A stretch of 64,000 bases of DNA from Apostichopus japonicus (Eukaryota; Echinodermata; Holothuroidea; Aspidochirotida; Stichopodidae), in contig NC_092570.1 in NCBI RefSeq assembly GCF_037975245.1, positions 14,033,001 to 14,097,000 of the forward strand, in the 5' to 3' direction. A model generated the notes under the pieces. It made no database searches and was not told the origin of the DNA. It saw only the letters and a program-made list of their open reading frames with translations. Position numbers and translations under genes: made by a program. This document shows, one piece after another, positions 62,510-64,000 of the stretch (positions are counted from its first letter, which is position 1; each line of letters starts with the position of its first letter).

Positions 62510-64000
62510 CACTTGGCCCAGGGACTAGTTGTTTCTTGCCAAAAAGCGAAGTACTGCATGTCATTCATATTAAAAAGACAAGATACAAGGTAAAACGAAA
62601 CTGAAAGAGAACTGCATTCGTTTACTTTTCTAATCTGATAAGTTAATATTTAACACGGATATATAATTTCATTCACATAAGACGAACTTTTACTTTATTG
62701 AACTGTTTATACTGATATAGAGCATTGTATTAGTTGGAAATGACAACGGCTTAAAAAAATGAAATGAAATTGAGCAGTATAATATGGGCCATGTTGAATT
62801 AGTTATTTGAAAGCCAATTGATAATATATATTCTTAGCTTTCGAGAAACAATTATGAATAACAAAGAGACAAAATGCAAGTTTACCTCCTTAATGGAAAT
62901 GAAAGAAACCGAATGCAAAACTGTTAACCATTAGAGCAAAGCACTTGATTTGATGTATTGTACAAGAACCATTGACTATAGCAACTGAGTGTACAGGGTA
63001 CCGACACATAAACTCAAAGCACTACTTCGAAGTAACAGTTTCAAAATAAGAAAAAATCATACAAAAGTGAATGTACTTGACAATTCTACTAATCAATACA
63101 TTATCAGTAAATGAAATCGGGAAGTTTCATTTCGAATCAGAATTTTAGGAAGACAATGCAACCGTTGGATAAATGATCAATTATAATGGCTCTTATTCAT
63201 TTGATATGGTTAGATCTTACGATTCACTTTTTGTAAGATGACTGTATCAAAACCTAACATGATAAATGTGCATGTGTATTAAACATCCGATATGGGAAGA
63301 TATGAAATGAATGGTGAAGAAATAAATAAACTAGTTTTAATAAGCTTTTGAAGTGATATTTGTTCATTAAGTTAATAACGTTTGGAAAATATACCATGCA
63401 AAACCATGATAAGATAAAGAAGACATTATAACAGTTGGTAACATGATTAGATGCGTTGAAGAAGAAAACAGTATTACATACAAGGAATTATGTATATTCA
63501 GCCCCTTGGAGTACATATTATCATCAAACATTGAGAGACATAAGTGGAAAGTATGAAAAATGCTGCATACTTGTGTGAGTATAGGAAGAGTAACAGTAAG
63601 GAAGATCACTTAGTCGAGCTATGTATCATTCAATATGTCCGTGATTTATCGATTGACGTTGTCGTACACTGCTGTGCCATCAAAAGATATAGCGTACTCT
63701 GGATATCAGTTCATCAATAAACAAGCAAACACGAACTTTGGTTCTACCCATATGTACGTAGATAGTGGAATGCTCACAACGGTACGGCGCAATTGTTTGT
63801 TAATATGACTCAGATCAACCCTAGCCAATCCTAGCTTGAACACAAACAAGAGACATTAAAAAATCGGAATATTTGGGTCTTTTTAAACTTAGTTAATCGG
63901 TAATACACATTCAATCCTTGATCAGCTAATTTAGTTTATAATGTTTATTTATTGATTAAACAGTTAACATGTCATACAATAAGGTATATGTATGAATCTA
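62510..64000. other. AT-rich terminal stretch
   Basis: No gene, RNA gene or repeat boundary was recognised to the end of the window. Confidence 0.4.

Overview
The window is nuclear DNA from an animal. Genes are split by GT-AG introns, there are three tRNA-derived SINE types, 8-bp-TSD hAT-like MITEs and long (TA)n runs, and nothing resembles a prokaryotic operon. The gene content (a D-cysteine desulfhydrase/ACC-deaminase-fold enzyme, an RCBTB-type RCC1+BTB protein, an AADAC/NCEH-type esterase, a THAP-domain remnant and an Ig-like membrane protein) fits an invertebrate deuterostome. I lean towards an echinoderm, but no species marker is visible.

Layout. 892-7609 (+): nine-exon PLP enzyme, with a minisatellite in intron 2. 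7610-12476: intergenic between convergent genes, with one MITE and decayed retroelement pieces. 12477-24125 (-): complete 13-exon RCBTB gene of 537 residues. Almost all of its last intron is a tandem array of about 33 copies of its own exon end plus 5' splice site. 24400-25310: a retroelement gag-like fragment in tandem duplicate. 26290-28739: a 2.45-kb hAT-type non-autonomous element containing a nested MITE. 29.4-29.85 kb: a SINE between (TA)n runs. 30138-31925 (+): THAP-domain gene remnant with one hAT MITE in an intron and another inside a coding exon. 32292-35667 (-): complete four-exon lipase/esterase gene. 36940-38007: a foldback element built of 25-bp repeats. 38.5-58.3 kb: mostly repeats, including CGTAA-rich blocks, a 1.7-kb duplicated block, a ~280-bp tandem array and several MITEs and SINEs. 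58340-59626 (-): intronless Ig-like type I membrane protein whose last codons come from the duplicated block. 59.6-64 kb: gene-poor, with a tRNA-SINE carrying a hammerhead-ribozyme-like core.

The genes do not form a pathway; they are independent housekeeping or accessory genes in a repeat-rich region. The most unusual structure is the amplified splice donor in the RCBTB gene. All family assignments come from reading conserved motifs by eye; no database search or transcript evidence was available. Exon boundaries were chosen so that GT-AG sites, phase and family similarity agree.
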